This document shows, piece after piece, positions 1-8,643 of a DNA stretch of 64,000 nt (the first letter of the stretch is position 1; the number at the start of each line of letters is the position of its first letter). A model generated the notes under the pieces. That model did no database searches. It had not been told where the DNA came from and saw only the letters and a program-made list of their open reading frames with translations. The translations under genes and the position numbers were made by a program. Source of the DNA: Lacrimispora celerecrescens (GTDB taxonomy: Bacteria > Bacillota > Clostridia > Lachnospirales > Lachnospiraceae); contig NZ_JPME01000022.1 of the NCBI RefSeq assembly GCF_000732605.1, forward strand, positions 1-64,000, written 5' to 3'.

Positions 1-344
1 GCCAAAAAGCAAGACAGGTGATAGAAGAACTTCGTACGATGAAGCTTAAAGAGGCTGCTAAAAAGCTGGAAGATGGAGTGGAAGAAACATTAACATACAT
101 GAGCTTTCCTTATGAACACTGGAATCGGATAAGAACAAACAATACCATAGAACGTCTGAACCGCGAAATAAAGAGACGTACAAAAGTAGTAGGAACGTTC
201 CCTGATGGTCAGTCCGCCCTTATGTTGGTATGTGCCCGTCTACGCCATGTGGCGGGAACCTGGTGGGGTGCTAAACTATATATGAATATGAAACATCTTG
301 ATCAAATGCAATCTGCTGAAGAAGCAGATCACATAGCCGGTTAA
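1..344 (+). CDS. IS256-family (mutator type) transposase, C-terminal part
   Basis: The reading frame is open from the window edge, so the N-terminal two thirds lie outside. The visible ~114 residues match the end of IS256/mutator transposases: the stretch TNNTIERLNREIKRR carries the glutamate of the DDE catalytic triad, and it is followed by the conserved FPDGQSALMLVCARLRH segment. The protein would cut and join IS ends in DNA. The gene ends about 80 bp before a broken tyrosine recombinase, so it marks the edge of a mobile region. The family call is firm; whether the full gene is intact cannot be seen. Confidence 0.92.
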   Translation, partial: QKARQVIEELRTMKLKEAAKKLEDGVEETLTYMSFPYEHWNRIRTNNTIERLNREIKRRTKVVGTFPDGQSALMLVCARLRHVAGTWWGAKLYMNMKHLDQMQSAEEADHIAG

Positions 345-402
345 CTTTCCGGTAGCCAAATGGCTAAATTGAATTTGCGAAAAATCCTTGACAGTACCCA
401 GA
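345..402 (+). mobile_element. probable right end of the IS256-type element
   Basis: Non-coding DNA between the transposase stop and the recombinase remnant. IS256-family elements usually end within 50-100 bp of the transposase stop with an imperfect terminal inverted repeat. The segment around 371-400 (GAATTTGCGAAAAATCC and following bases) is the likely repeat, but the left end is outside the window, so pairing cannot be confirmed. Confidence 0.35.
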
Positions 403-421
403 TGTATGCAAGGTATTTTGA

Positions 422-1368
422 CTATCCTAAAACAGCTTTCATGGCATTAACGGTATCTTCTTCTGGTGTGATAACCCTAAGATAGTGAAGTGTCATAGCC
501 AAAGTAGAATGCCCTAACAGCCGTTGTAAGGTGGTTGCAGGAACACCATTCTTATAAAGCAGAGAAGCCACCGTAAAGCGGATTTTATGACTGGTACGGG
601 GTTCAATGCCAACTGAATCACAATAAGCCTTTAAATGCCTGTTAAATGTAATTGTGGTTAGCTGATTCCTCTCGTTCATTAAGATAAATTCACCGTCCGG
701 ATTGATGGCCTTAATACGTTTCAGTACCTGTTTTGCACCATCTGTCAATGGCATATAACGATAGCCATAATCAGTATTCCCTTTTATATGGGTGACATTT
801 TCATATGTGCGGGGATTAAAGGTGAGATCATCATTCATTGTTTGGTTATCTAAGAGTTGTGTTTGAATTCTAATAATATCGCCCTCTATGTCTGCCCAAC
901 GTAAGGCACGAAGTTCAGCACTACGGCATATCAGGTAAAAATCCAGTTGAACAGCAAGGCTAAATATATCGTTTATAGGTTCCAGATAATCCAATAGCAG
1001 TTGTCTTTCAGCCAGGGTAAAGATTTCTTTCTTTCCATTAATAGTTTAAATTGGAACTGACGAAAGTTTATTTCTTTGATAGGATTATGATTCACTGTTC
1101 CGATTTCAATGGCGTAGTAATATAATCCATTTAAAACACTCTTTGCGTCATTAAAACGTTTTCTGGTCATAGGCTCTGCCTTCAACATAGCACGAAAAAA
1201 TTTTATGAAATCCGTAGCTTTCAATTCCTTAATTGGTGTTTTAACAATAGACCTGTCTTTAAAATAAGCGTTCCATAAGAAAATATTTTCTTTAATGGTC
1301 TTATTGCTTACGTGAGTACAATCCCTCCTCCATCTAAGCCAGTTCGGGTTCTTTCCTACTCCAAGCCA
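422..1368 (-). pseudogene. tyrosine recombinase/integrase, frameshifted remnant
   Basis: Two overlapping minus-strand frames together make one site-specific recombinase. The C-terminal frame (422-994) has the catalytic residues of the family: arginine in CRSAELRALRW, HKIRFT as the H-x-x-R box, LLGHSTLAMTLHY with the second histidine and the tyrosine nucleophile. The N-terminal frame (about 973-1368) reads as the helical core-binding domain (TIKENIFLWNAYFKDRS, RKRFNDAKSVLNGLYYYA). The two are out of register by one base near 1025-1050, in an A/G-rich stretch. No good start codon is seen, and the open frame begins just after a stop at 1369-1371, so the 5' end is also lost. It probably once mobilised the island containing the next gene. 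Confidence 0.85.
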
Positions 1369-1530
1369 TCAAGGGCAAGCTTTGTTCCTGCGGAACCCTT
1401 GACAGCTTTTGCTTTTTGACTTTTTAACATTTGAGATGGAAAAGCAACATAATTATGGACAAGCTTTTTTGGTAAGATTTATAAAAAAATTTCATACTAT
1501 AGAAGTTTGCTTGTTAATATGATAATATGT

Positions 1531-1558
1531 TTGTAAGATTCTAAATTTAAAGTATAAT
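1531..1558 (+). promoter_or_regulatory. promoter of the cold-shock/ATPase gene
   Basis: TTGTAA at 1531-1536 and TATAAT at 1553-1558 are separated by 16 bp, a sigma-A type promoter. It lies ~100 bp before the ATG at 1662, giving a leader of about 95 nt. The gene therefore seems to have its own promoter and not to depend on the broken integrase. Confidence 0.55.
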
Positions 1559-1661
1559 TACAGCAATTATTTGAAGCTCGGATAGGCTAACATTATGGTC
1601 ATAATAATAAAGCTAGGAATTCAAAAATAAATATTGATTATTAGGTATAAGGGGGATTGTT

Positions 1662-4091
1662 ATGCAACAAGGTAAGGTGAAATGGTTTAATGAGCAAAAA
1701 GGTTTTGGATTTATCAAAATTGAAGACGGTCAAGACGTCTTTGTTCACTTTTCGGGGATTGAAATGAATGGATATAAAACTCTTATCGAAGGTATGGACG
1801 TTCAATTTGATATAACGGAAGGAGTTAAAGGCCCTCAAGCTTCTAACGTTACTAAAATAACGGACAAGGCAGAAAATGTTAGATCACTTAATGAAGAAAA
1901 CGTTAGTAAATCAGACACCGATGATTTCGACAGCTTGGGCGAAATACATTTTTATAAAAAAGGTTTTGTAAAACATATTTCTCTGGATAAAAGATATTAC
2001 TACGATCAACATCTAAAAAAAGGTTCAGGGGAAGATAAAATAATTGATAAATTGAGTGAGCTTTTGTATGTTTCCAAAATAGACCATTTTAGTATGGATA
2101 AAGGTGAACATTATTCGTTTGCATTGCTTGGTACAACAGAAATTCTAAAACGATTTGTTCGTGGACAGCGTGAGTTTTTATTAGTATTTTCCCACTTTCC
2201 AAGCAGAGATTGGCAAGATAGAACCTTGAAGGTAGAACGTGAGATAAGGCGTATTAAAGGTGTTATAGATAGAAACCCTCTCCCTAATTTTTATATTTTG
2301 GTAAGCAATGCTTATGATTTAAAAGAAAGAATAGACAATAGCATTAAGGGGAAGCCAATGGCTGCCATAATACCGTTTACTTATGATGAAATTTTAGGAT
2401 GTAAGAATTCAGGTCAACTTAAGGATTTATTATTGGAGCGATTTGCTGAATATCACTTCGAAAATAATATGCTAGGTGAAAGTACGGCAATTGAAGAGGA
2501 TAATCTTCTATTTGGTGACCGTGGTAAAATTGCTGATGCAATAGTTGAAAGATGTAGACAAGGGGGGAATTCTGGAATCTTCGGACTGAGACGGAGCGGA
2601 AAAACTTCTGTTTTAAATGCTTCACTTCGTCGATTGGACAAAGAAAATATAAAATATGTTAAAATTGAAGCACGTTCCGACCTACAACATGCAAATTCTT
2701 GGAAACATGCTTTGTACTTTATAGCTCGAAAAATAAGGGAAAAGACATCTGGAATAACTCAAGTTATTGAAGAATCTCATGAAGAGTATATTAATCGTCT
2801 AAAGCTTAATCGTCCCATGGAATCATTTGCTGAAAATGCATCGCAAAGTTTTGTTGAGGATGTTAAATTTTATTGTAAAAGTAATAATTCTTTTGTTATA
2901 GCGATTGATGAAATTGAATTAATAACATATAACACGGCAAGTACACAAGCATGGAGGAGTGTTGAAGCGTATGGCGGATTTTGGAGTGCACTACGGGACT
3001 GTGGATGTTCTCTCATTATTTGTGGGGTTAACTCTACTATAAATGAAATTAGTACCATTGCGTTTGATGGCATTGTCGGTGATAATCCTATGTACGAAAG
3101 AATTACGAATTGTTCCGAATCATACAAAACATATTTACCAGCTTTTACAGCCGAGCAAACTAAGAAAATGATTAACACGTTAGGTGGTTATAGTGACATT
3201 GGATTTTCGAATGTATATTCAACCATTAATAATGCTTTTGGTGGACAACCATATGCCATACGTCAGTTTTGCGCCTATGTTTTTGATAACGTTAAATCAA
3301 TGCGCAATCACACTAAAACCTACGAGGTATCTCAACCTACAACAGATATCTTGTTGATCAAATTCAATAGTTCAAATGCAGGACGCAGTCTTTGTGAAAC
3401 AATTTTACAGCATGTTCGCACTTATTATAAGAGTGAATATGTTATGCTTGAAAAAATAGCATGTTCTCCGCAAAAGTACAGTATGATTGATGGTAAAGAG
3501 AAACAAATTATAGATCATCTTGAAAAATATGGTTTAATTGAGTATGATACCGGAACGCATTTTGTTGCTTTTAAACTAAACTCAATAAAAAATTTTTTAT
3601 GTGAGGTATGCACGAAAGAACCCACCGCTATGGACAATTACGAACGCAGAAGATATGTTCAAGATTTTGTCGCTGATTTCGAAAAGAAACTTAAAAATCA
3701 TATATATACTTATTATAATATAAATGCCAATGAAAGCACTGGTAGAAATGTGATTAAAAGATATGTAACACAAAACATAAAGTATGGGACTCCACTTGAT
3801 GCAGACACTTGTCGTTTTGAAGAATTATTTGAACATAAAAAATTTATACTTTTTTTTATCAGTCTAAAAAAAATAATTAGTAGTAATTGGAACCAGTTGG
3901 GGAAAAAATTTAGCAGCATAGGAATAGATAATAACAGGTTTCAAGTTTATATGGATGATTTAAATGCTGGAAGAACCGATGCGGATCATTACGATGCAGA
4001 AGATATTGACAATTGCCCTGACAAATGGGATATTGACGATACCACCATACAACGTTTTTGTATAGCAAAAGAAGCATTGGAAAAATTCTAA
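1662..4091 (+). CDS. cold-shock domain + P-loop ATPase + HEPN-like C-terminus, putative defence protein
   Basis: 809 residues, ATG preceded by AAGGGGGA. Residues 1-66 are a complete cold-shock domain with RNP1 (KGFGFI, 13-18) and RNP2 (VFVHF, 26-30), which binds single-stranded RNA or DNA. Residues ~95-265 form an unassigned mixed alpha/beta domain. An ATPase follows: Walker [10 protein letters not shown] at 308-316, Walker B AIDEIE around 414-419, and a later [10 protein letters not shown] segment as in STAND/archaeal-type ATPases. After a winged-helix-like region, the last ~160 residues are helical and end with [12 protein letters not shown], an R-x4-H motif (R771, H776) as in HEPN ribonucleases. 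No transmembrane segment is seen. Its base composition is markedly AT-rich, and it lies beside recombinase and transposase remnants, which suggests transfer. Cold-shock and ATPase domains are clear; HEPN and a defence role are inference. Confidence 0.75.
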   Translation: MQQGKVKWFNEQKGFGFIKIEDGQDVFVHFSGIEMNGYKTLIEGMDVQFDITEGVKGPQASNVTKITDKAENVRSLNEENVSKSDTDDFDSLGEIHFYKKGFVKHISLDKRYYYDQHLKKGSGEDKIIDKLSELLYVSKIDHFSMDKGEHYSFALLGTTEILKRFVRGQREFLLVFSHFPSRDWQDRTLKVEREIRRIKGVIDRNPLPNFYILVSNAYDLKERIDNSIKGKPMAAIIPFTYDEILGCKNSGQLKDLLLERFAEYHFENNMLGESTAIEEDNLLFGDRGKIADAIVERCRQGGNSGIFGLRRSGKTSVLNASLRRLDKENIKYVKIEARSDLQHANSWKHALYFIARKIREKTSGITQVIEESHEEYINRLKLNRPMESFAENASQSFVEDVKFYCKSNNSFVIAIDEIELITYNTASTQAWRSVEAYGGFWSALRDCGCSLIICGVNSTINEISTIAFDGIVGDNPMYERITNCSESYKTYLPAFTAEQTKKMINTLGGYSDIGFSNVYSTINNAFGGQPYAIRQFCAYVFDNVKSMRNHTKTYEVSQPTTDILLIKFNSSNAGRSLCETILQHVRTYYKSEYVMLEKIACSPQKYSMIDGKEKQIIDHLEKYGLIEYDTGTHFVAFKLNSIKNFLCEVCTKEPTAMDNYERRRYVQDFVADFEKKLKNHIYTYYNINANESTGRNVIKRYVTQNIKYGTPLDADTCRFEELFEHKKFILFFISLKKIISSNWNQLGKKFSSIGIDNNRFQVYMDDLNAGRTDADHYDAEDIDNCPDKWDIDDTTIQRFCIAKEALEKF

Positions 4092-4283
4092 AAACTCTCT
4101 ATCTTATATAATAATTACCTCTCTTTAGTTTATACTTGTTATCGTACTGATTTACAATACTATGCAACTAAGCATTATCTACATAATATGAATTTAATGT
4201 AAATCAATAATTTGACTATTATGTTTATAATGTCAAATATCCTATTTCAGTATTTTCATTTTAGAGACAAAAAAGTTTTGACG

Positions 4284-4329
4284 GATAGGTCAAGAGCAAG
4301 TATTTTTCTTGTTTGTCCTTGACCCTATC
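4284..4329. other. imperfect inverted repeat / hairpin downstream of the ATPase gene
   Basis: GATAGGTCAAG at 4284-4294 pairs with CTTGACCCTATC at 4318-4329 with one bulged C, and CAAG/CTTG pair inside. There is no T-run after it, so it is not a typical intrinsic terminator. It lies ~190 bp beyond the stop of the cold-shock/ATPase gene and could be an mRNA 3' structure, a small RNA or a mobile-element end. Confidence 0.4.
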
Positions 4330-4576
4330 GTAATTTGTAATCCTGCAATGATACAAGGTTGTAGACACATGTTAGACAGTGTGCGTTCCTCATTAATTTT
4401 ATGCGAACTTGCGGAGGGCGGTAATGTTCGAGTCCCGTTGCGTAAAAAAATTTAGTGTTATTCGTATTTGGTGCAAAATAGGTGCAAGATCGTCAGAGGT
4501 TCCAGAAACCTCCTTTCTATGCGGTTTCTAGAGGTGCTTTTTAGTTCAAATCTGGTAGTCGCCTATCTTATGAAAG

Positions 4577-4614
4577 CCTCAGAAACCTGATAAAATAAGG
4601 TTTCTGGGGTTTTT
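4577..4614 (+). terminator. rho-independent terminator with an upstream look-alike
   Basis: CCTCAGAAACC (4577-4587) pairs with GGTTTCTGGGG (4599-4609) around an 11-nt loop and is followed by a T-run. A weaker hairpin with the same AGAAACC/GGTTTCT arms lies at 4504-4529, followed by GCTTTTTAG, so the two look duplicated. No gene directly upstream explains them; they may belong to a lost RNA gene at the island edge. Confidence 0.6.
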
Positions 4615-5211
4615 GCTTTGTGTATTTGGTATATATGTGGGCATTTTTTATGCTTTTAAGGGCTGTTAATCCAATCATCTGGTCTGGTTTTGATTTATGA
4701 TAAGTCACAGATCTTTTTTAGTAGTTTCTCTTTAATTTTATATTCATAATGAGTTTGCACGCCGGTGAAATTATCATAATATTGGATTTAAAAATAAACA
4801 AAAGGTTTTTTATTGTACAGTTAAAATTTATAAAAGAAGAGCGAGTAGATCGAACAAAGCGAATACGAAAGTCTATTTTCCCAACCGCTGATTCAATCCG
4901 GAAAGGAAAACACAAAGAAATAGACGCAACCGTCAAGAGATGAGGCAATGGCGTACAGGCATATCATGATACTCTTTGCATATCGTTTTTTGCGTAAGGC
5001 CCTAAAAGCTATTCCAAAACTCATGAGTTTTAACCTCAGGATTTAACGGAGAAATGGAAAACGGCAGACTAAAGGCCCGCCGCTACTCCATATAAACCAC
5101 AACAAGCGTATGGGATGCCCTCAACCTTAACCCATTTGCTCTGCAAATTTTTTTGATTTTTATTCTATTTACACTAAAGTATGTCCATGCCCACTTTGAA
5201 AGGGTGTTTAA

Positions 5212-6315
5212 TTAAAGCCGCTTTGCTTTAAAATAGTGCCCCAGTCTATCTGTGGCAATAATTGCATCACAAACAATTTCAGGTGTTAATGTTAATGGCA
5301 TATTCCCCATTGTATCATTAGGGCTGCATGCTAATTCTGCAACTTTCATTATTTCATCTATTTTAATCTCATGAATTCCAAGATCCTCCAGAGTTGTTGG
5401 CAATCCGACATCTAAACAAAAATTTATCACTTCTTCAAATTCTTCCGGAGAAGCATTTTCAAGTACTAATTGAGTTAAGGTACCAAAAGCCACTTTCTCA
5501 CCATGGTAACACTGATGTGTTTCATGTATAGCTGTAAATCCATTATGAATCGCATGGGCTGCTGCGATACCACAGCTTTCAAAACCAATACCTGAAAGAT
5601 ATGTATTTGCTTCAACAATGTTTTCCAGTGCTTTTGTACATACTTTCGCTTGTGCAGAAACAAGAGCCTGAATACCGTTAGCAAGTAATGTATCATAACA
5701 TAATCTGGCAATTGCCATAGAGGTGATGGTATAGTAGCCGCCAATAAAGTTAGGGCTGTTTGACTGCATACATGCACGGGCTTCAAAATAGGTTGCCAAT
5801 GCGTCTCCCATGCCAGATACAAGTAAACGTGCCGGAGCAGAACTAATTACTTCAGTATCGACCAATACTATGTTTGGATTTTTAGGAAGAAAAAGATAAT
5901 CTTCAAAAGCGCCGTCGTCTGTATAGATAACTGATAAAGCACTGCATGGAGCATCTGTTCCGGCAATGGTAGGAACGATTACTACAGGAGCTTCTGCGTA
6001 ATAAGCAAGAGCTTTTGCTGTATCGTGGATCTTTCCTCCTCCAATACCAACAACTACATCACAACCAGATTCTTTATATACGTTCACTAAGCGGTCAATT
6101 TCATTACGAGAGCACTCACCTTGAAAGATTTCGAAAGATAATTTTGTATTATATTCTTTTGCACTCTTTTCGATAGGTTCTTTAACACGTCCCTTACCAG
6201 ATTCGCTAACTAAAATAAAGGGCGCCTTTCCTATATTTTGCAAATGTTTACATAGCTCACCTAATATCCCTCTGCCTTGAACGTAACGTTCAGGGCTGCC
6301 AATTATATTAGCCAT
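5212..6315 (-). CDS. gldA: glycerol dehydrogenase (iron-containing alcohol dehydrogenase family)
   Basis: 367 residues, the normal length for GldA, with ATG preceded by AAGGAGGAATTA. Cytoplasmic NAD-dependent oxidation of glycerol to dihydroxyacetone. Visible motifs: the nucleotide-binding GIGGGKIHDTAK, the PTIAGTDAPCS segment, GMGDALATYFEA with the metal-binding aspartate, and the metal histidines in AAAHAIHNGF and HQCYHGEKVAFG. It is monocistronic, since the next gene upstream is the MocR regulator with its own promoter, and it has a strong promoter overlain by a palindrome. No dihydroxyacetone kinase is adjacent. Some family members act on other small diols or hydroxyacetone; glycerol is the best guess. 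Confidence 0.9.
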   Translation of the reverse strand: MANIIGSPERYVQGRGILGELCKHLQNIGKAPFILVSESGKGRVKEPIEKSAKEYNTKLSFEIFQGECSRNEIDRLVNVYKESGCDVVVGIGGGKIHDTAKALAYYAEAPVVIVPTIAGTDAPCSALSVIYTDDGAFEDYLFLPKNPNIVLVDTEVISSAPARLLVSGMGDALATYFEARACMQSNSPNFIGGYYTITSMAIARLCYDTLLANGIQALVSAQAKVCTKALENIVEANTYLSGIGFESCGIAAAHAIHNGFTAIHETHQCYHGEKVAFGTLTQLVLENASPEEFEEVINFCLDVGLPTTLEDLGIHEIKIDEIMKVAELACSPNDTMGNMPLTLTPEIVCDAIIATDRLGHYFKAKRL

Positions 6316-6352
6316 GTTAATTCCTCCTTAGATTGTTAGTTTGATAATTACA

Positions 6353-6374
6353 TATCGATAAATATTTATCGATA
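6353..6374. promoter_or_regulatory. 22-bp perfect palindrome, probable operator of gldA
   Basis: The segment is its own reverse complement, built from two TATCGATA arms around AATATT. It lies just downstream of the -10 box of the gldA promoter, over the expected transcription start, where a bound repressor would block initiation. No regulator gene is adjacent other than the MocR gene, whose expected site type is different. Confidence 0.65.
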
Positions 6375-6380
6375 TAATAT

Positions 6381-6409
6381 ATTATATTTTTATTATACAT
6401 AAATGTCAA
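6381..6409 (-). promoter_or_regulatory. consensus promoter of gldA
   Basis: On the minus strand TTGACA (plus 6404-6409) and TATAAT (plus 6381-6386) are exactly 17 bp apart, a full sigma-A consensus match. Such a strong promoter implies that the adjoining palindrome is needed for control. Confidence 0.8.
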
Positions 6410-6635
6410 TCCAGATAAGTAATTATAGTTAATTTTTTGTCAAAGGATATTAGGGATCCAGGTCTATCAGCAGTTTTACAGATAGGTTATTAAGCGTGAT
6501 CCTCTGCCAGGATTGGTACAATAGCATTCTCTATATTTTGCTTCTTGCTATCCGGGGGATTTTTCTACTCCAAGCATCGCAAATGCTAATTTATTCTATT
6601 GGCAGCGTTTGCTTTACTTTTATTTTCATTATTTT

Positions 6636-8042
6636 CTAAAACCAAGCGGAGGATAGCCGGGTGATACCGTCCACAATTTCTTCTTCTGATAAACTGCTGT
6701 ATCCCATGAGAACCATATTATCCGAGTAGCTTTGCAGGTTCATCCAATAGTCGGATACCGGATAAACACCAACCCCCGCCCTTTGTGCTGACGCAATGAG
6801 TTCTTTTTCGTACATCCCATTGTGAACCTCCAGCAGAATGTGCAGACCGGCATTTTTACCATGGATGTTTACCCTCCCTGCCATCTGACTTTGGATTGTG
6901 GAGATTAACATATCATGCTTTCTTTTATTGGATACAGTGGATTTGTTAAGCATCCGATTCCAATGTCCCTGCTGGATAAAGTGATACATGACTTTCTGAT
7001 CCAGCCAAGGAATAGAACAATGATAACTTGAAAAGTTAGCATGGTATTGCTTCAACAATTCCTCAGGCAAAACGAGAAAACCCATTCTTAGTCCGGGTGC
7101 AAGTACTTTGGAAAAGGTATTGACATAAATCACACGTTCATTCTTGTCGAGGGAATGGATAGAGGGGATTGGTCTGCTGTTATAACGAAGCTCACTGTCA
7201 TAATCGTCCTCGATAATATAAGCGTGATTCAGCTCCGCCCATTCTAACAGCTTAAGCCGTTTGTTGATTGACATGACAATACCTGTTGGAAACTGATGGG
7301 AGGGCGTGGTGTAGACTAGCTTTGTACAGGAAGCCGAGAGTTTCATCAAATCAATGCCATCATCCTTTAATCCAATAGGCATCACACCATAACCATGATT
7401 GATGAAGGCTTCTCTTGCACTGTCATAGCAGGGGTCCTCCACAGCGACAATGTTGGTTTCCTGCATGAGCAACTGGCAGACTAAACTCAGGGCTGACATA
7501 GCTCCGGAGCAAAGAATAATTTGTTCCGGACGGCAAACAACCCCTCTGGAGTTGGTGAGATATTTCATAATCTGTACCCGAAGTGCTGAATCTCCCTTTT
7601 TCTCATGATAATCAGCGATATTCCCAATTTCATCGGATAGCAATACCTGATTCAGCAGTTTACGCCAGATACGAAGGGGGAAATTCTCAATACCAAGTCT
7701 GCAGTATTTGAAATCATACTGTATGGTATATGTTTCTTCTGATTCTTGTGTAATGGGCTTTTCAAAGTCAGTTTGTTTTATATGGGACGGAGCAAGGTTG
7801 TTTATCGCTATCTTCTGTACCTTATAGCCGCTGCCAATCTTGCTTTGAACATAACCTTCGGAACAAAGCTGCTGATATGCACTGTCAACTGTATTTTTTG
7901 CAACTATGAGTGTACTGGCCAATGTTCTGATAGGTGGGAGAAGGCTTCCCTCGCATAACTCTCCGGATATAATCTTGTCCCTTAGTTGATGATAAATTTG
8001 CATATATAGCGGTTCATCTGAATGCCTGTCTATGATTAACAT
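6636..8042 (-). CDS. MocR-type (GntR family) regulator with aminotransferase-like domain
   Basis: 468 residues, typical of MocR/PdxR/GabR proteins. Residues 1-75 form a GntR winged helix (PLYMQIYHQLRDKIISGEL, PIRTLASTLIVAKNTVDSAYQQL). After a linker comes a fold-type I aminotransferase domain with EDDYDSELRY and the PLP-lysine segment TFSKVLAPGLRMGF. Such proteins sense PLP or amine-containing effectors and bind DNA as head-to-tail dimers. The gene is divergent from a flavin-binding Nim/PNPOx-like gene with 114 bp between them, the usual arrangement of a MocR activator and its target. Ligand unknown. Confidence 0.9.
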   Translation of the reverse strand: MLIIDRHSDEPLYMQIYHQLRDKIISGELCEGSLLPPIRTLASTLIVAKNTVDSAYQQLCSEGYVQSKIGSGYKVQKIAINNLAPSHIKQTDFEKPITQESEETYTIQYDFKYCRLGIENFPLRIWRKLLNQVLLSDEIGNIADYHEKKGDSALRVQIMKYLTNSRGVVCRPEQIILCSGAMSALSLVCQLLMQETNIVAVEDPCYDSAREAFINHGYGVMPIGLKDDGIDLMKLSASCTKLVYTTPSHQFPTGIVMSINKRLKLLEWAELNHAYIIEDDYDSELRYNSRPIPSIHSLDKNERVIYVNTFSKVLAPGLRMGFLVLPEELLKQYHANFSSYHCSIPWLDQKVMYHFIQQGHWNRMLNKSTVSNKRKHDMLISTIQSQMAGRVNIHGKNAGLHILLEVHNGMYEKELIASAQRAGVGVYPVSDYWMNLQSYSDNMVLMGYSSLSEEEIVDGITRLSSAWF

Positions 8043-8156
8043 ATGCTCTCTCCTTAATTGTGCCTATTAAAAATTTGATAATTGTCGCTTTTGATAGATA
8101 CAATTATACGTTATACTTGATAAGAAATAAAGTATCTTATTATGGAGGAATAAATC
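8043..8156. promoter_or_regulatory. divergent regulatory region with three TTGATA direct repeats
   Basis: TTGATA occurs in the same orientation at 8075-8080, 8091-8096 and 8117-8122, between the MocR gene and its likely target. MocR proteins typically bind direct repeats, so these are candidate operator half sites. The rightward gene has a good ribosome site (TATGGAGGAA). No single clear -35/-10 pair stands out, which fits activator-dependent transcription. Confidence 0.45.
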
Positions 8157-8630
8157 ATGCAACACAGAATGAAAACACATATGATGACCAAGGACAAGAT
8201 GGAGGATTTGCTGAATCGGACTGCAACGTGTAGTCTTGCTATGCTGAATGAGGAAGGTACACCGTATGTCATACCAATGCACCATGTCTATCACAATGGC
8301 TTTATTTATATGCACGGCTTACCCAAGGGTAAAAAAATCAATAACATCAAAGCAGACCCTCATGTGAGTATCACCGCTTATGAAATGCAAGACTTACTCC
8401 TTGACCCGGACGGCAAGGCTTGCGATACCAACACAAAATACGAAAGTGTGATACTTTCTGGTATGGCTACCTTGGTGGATGATATTGACCTGAAAAGGGA
8501 AGCTCTGATGGAGGTCGTAAAAAAATATACCCCTCATCTATCAGGGACTACGCTGCCTGAAAATATGGTAAGAGGAACAGCAGTCATTCAGGTAGAGATT
8601 CTTGAAATGACAGGAAAATACTACGATTAA
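8157..8630 (+). CDS. pyridoxamine 5'-phosphate oxidase-like flavin-binding protein (NimA-like)
   Basis: 157 residues, ATG after GGAGGAATAAATC. The protein has the split-barrel of the PNPOx/Nim superfamily: TCSLAMLNEEGTPYVIPMHHVYHNGFIYMHG is the typical first half, and KGKKINNIKADPHVSI the flavin-phosphate contact region. Relatives bind FMN, F420 or heme; NimA members reduce 5-nitroimidazoles. The divergent MocR regulator, whose class often controls pyridoxal or amine metabolism, is consistent with a flavin- or PLP-linked substrate. The substrate cannot be read from sequence. Confidence 0.85.
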   Translation: MQHRMKTHMMTKDKMEDLLNRTATCSLAMLNEEGTPYVIPMHHVYHNGFIYMHGLPKGKKINNIKADPHVSITAYEMQDLLLDPDGKACDTNTKYESVILSGMATLVDDIDLKREALMEVVKKYTPHLSGTTLPENMVRGTAVIQVEILEMTGKYYD

Positions 8631-8643
8631 GGATATGCCACAT

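Larger units (their letters stand above)
4092..5211. other. 1.1-kb intergenic region with no convincing gene
   Basis: AT-rich DNA between the island gene and glycerol dehydrogenase. It holds the hairpin at 4284-4329, a degenerate tRNA T-arm-like sequence (GTTCGAGTCCCG near 4426-4437), a paired GGTGCAA/AGGTGCAAG near 4470-4490, and two stem-loops at 4504-4542 and 4577-4614. Short ORFs of 64 and 76 codons on opposite strands near 4.72-4.95 kb overlap each other and lack ribosome sites. From 4950 to 5211 nothing recognisable is seen. The region probably includes the other edge of the inserted island. Confidence 0.5.

Noticed and set aside
2419-2641. Antisense ORFs inside the cold-shock/ATPase gene
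   Set aside because: They lie opposite conserved Walker A coding sequence and have no start signals or family resemblance.
4400-4450. A complete tRNA gene
   Set aside because: Only a T-loop-like GTTCGAGTC is present; the T stem does not pair and no acceptor, D or anticodon arm can be folded upstream.
4718-4948. Overlapping 64- and 76-codon ORFs on opposite strands
   Set aside because: No ribosome sites, no recognisable motif, low-complexity basic composition, and each is the shadow of the other.
8075-8122. A CRISPR array or other tandem repeat
   Set aside because: Only three 6-bp TTGATA units with unequal spacing; nothing in the window looks like CRISPR repeats or cas genes.
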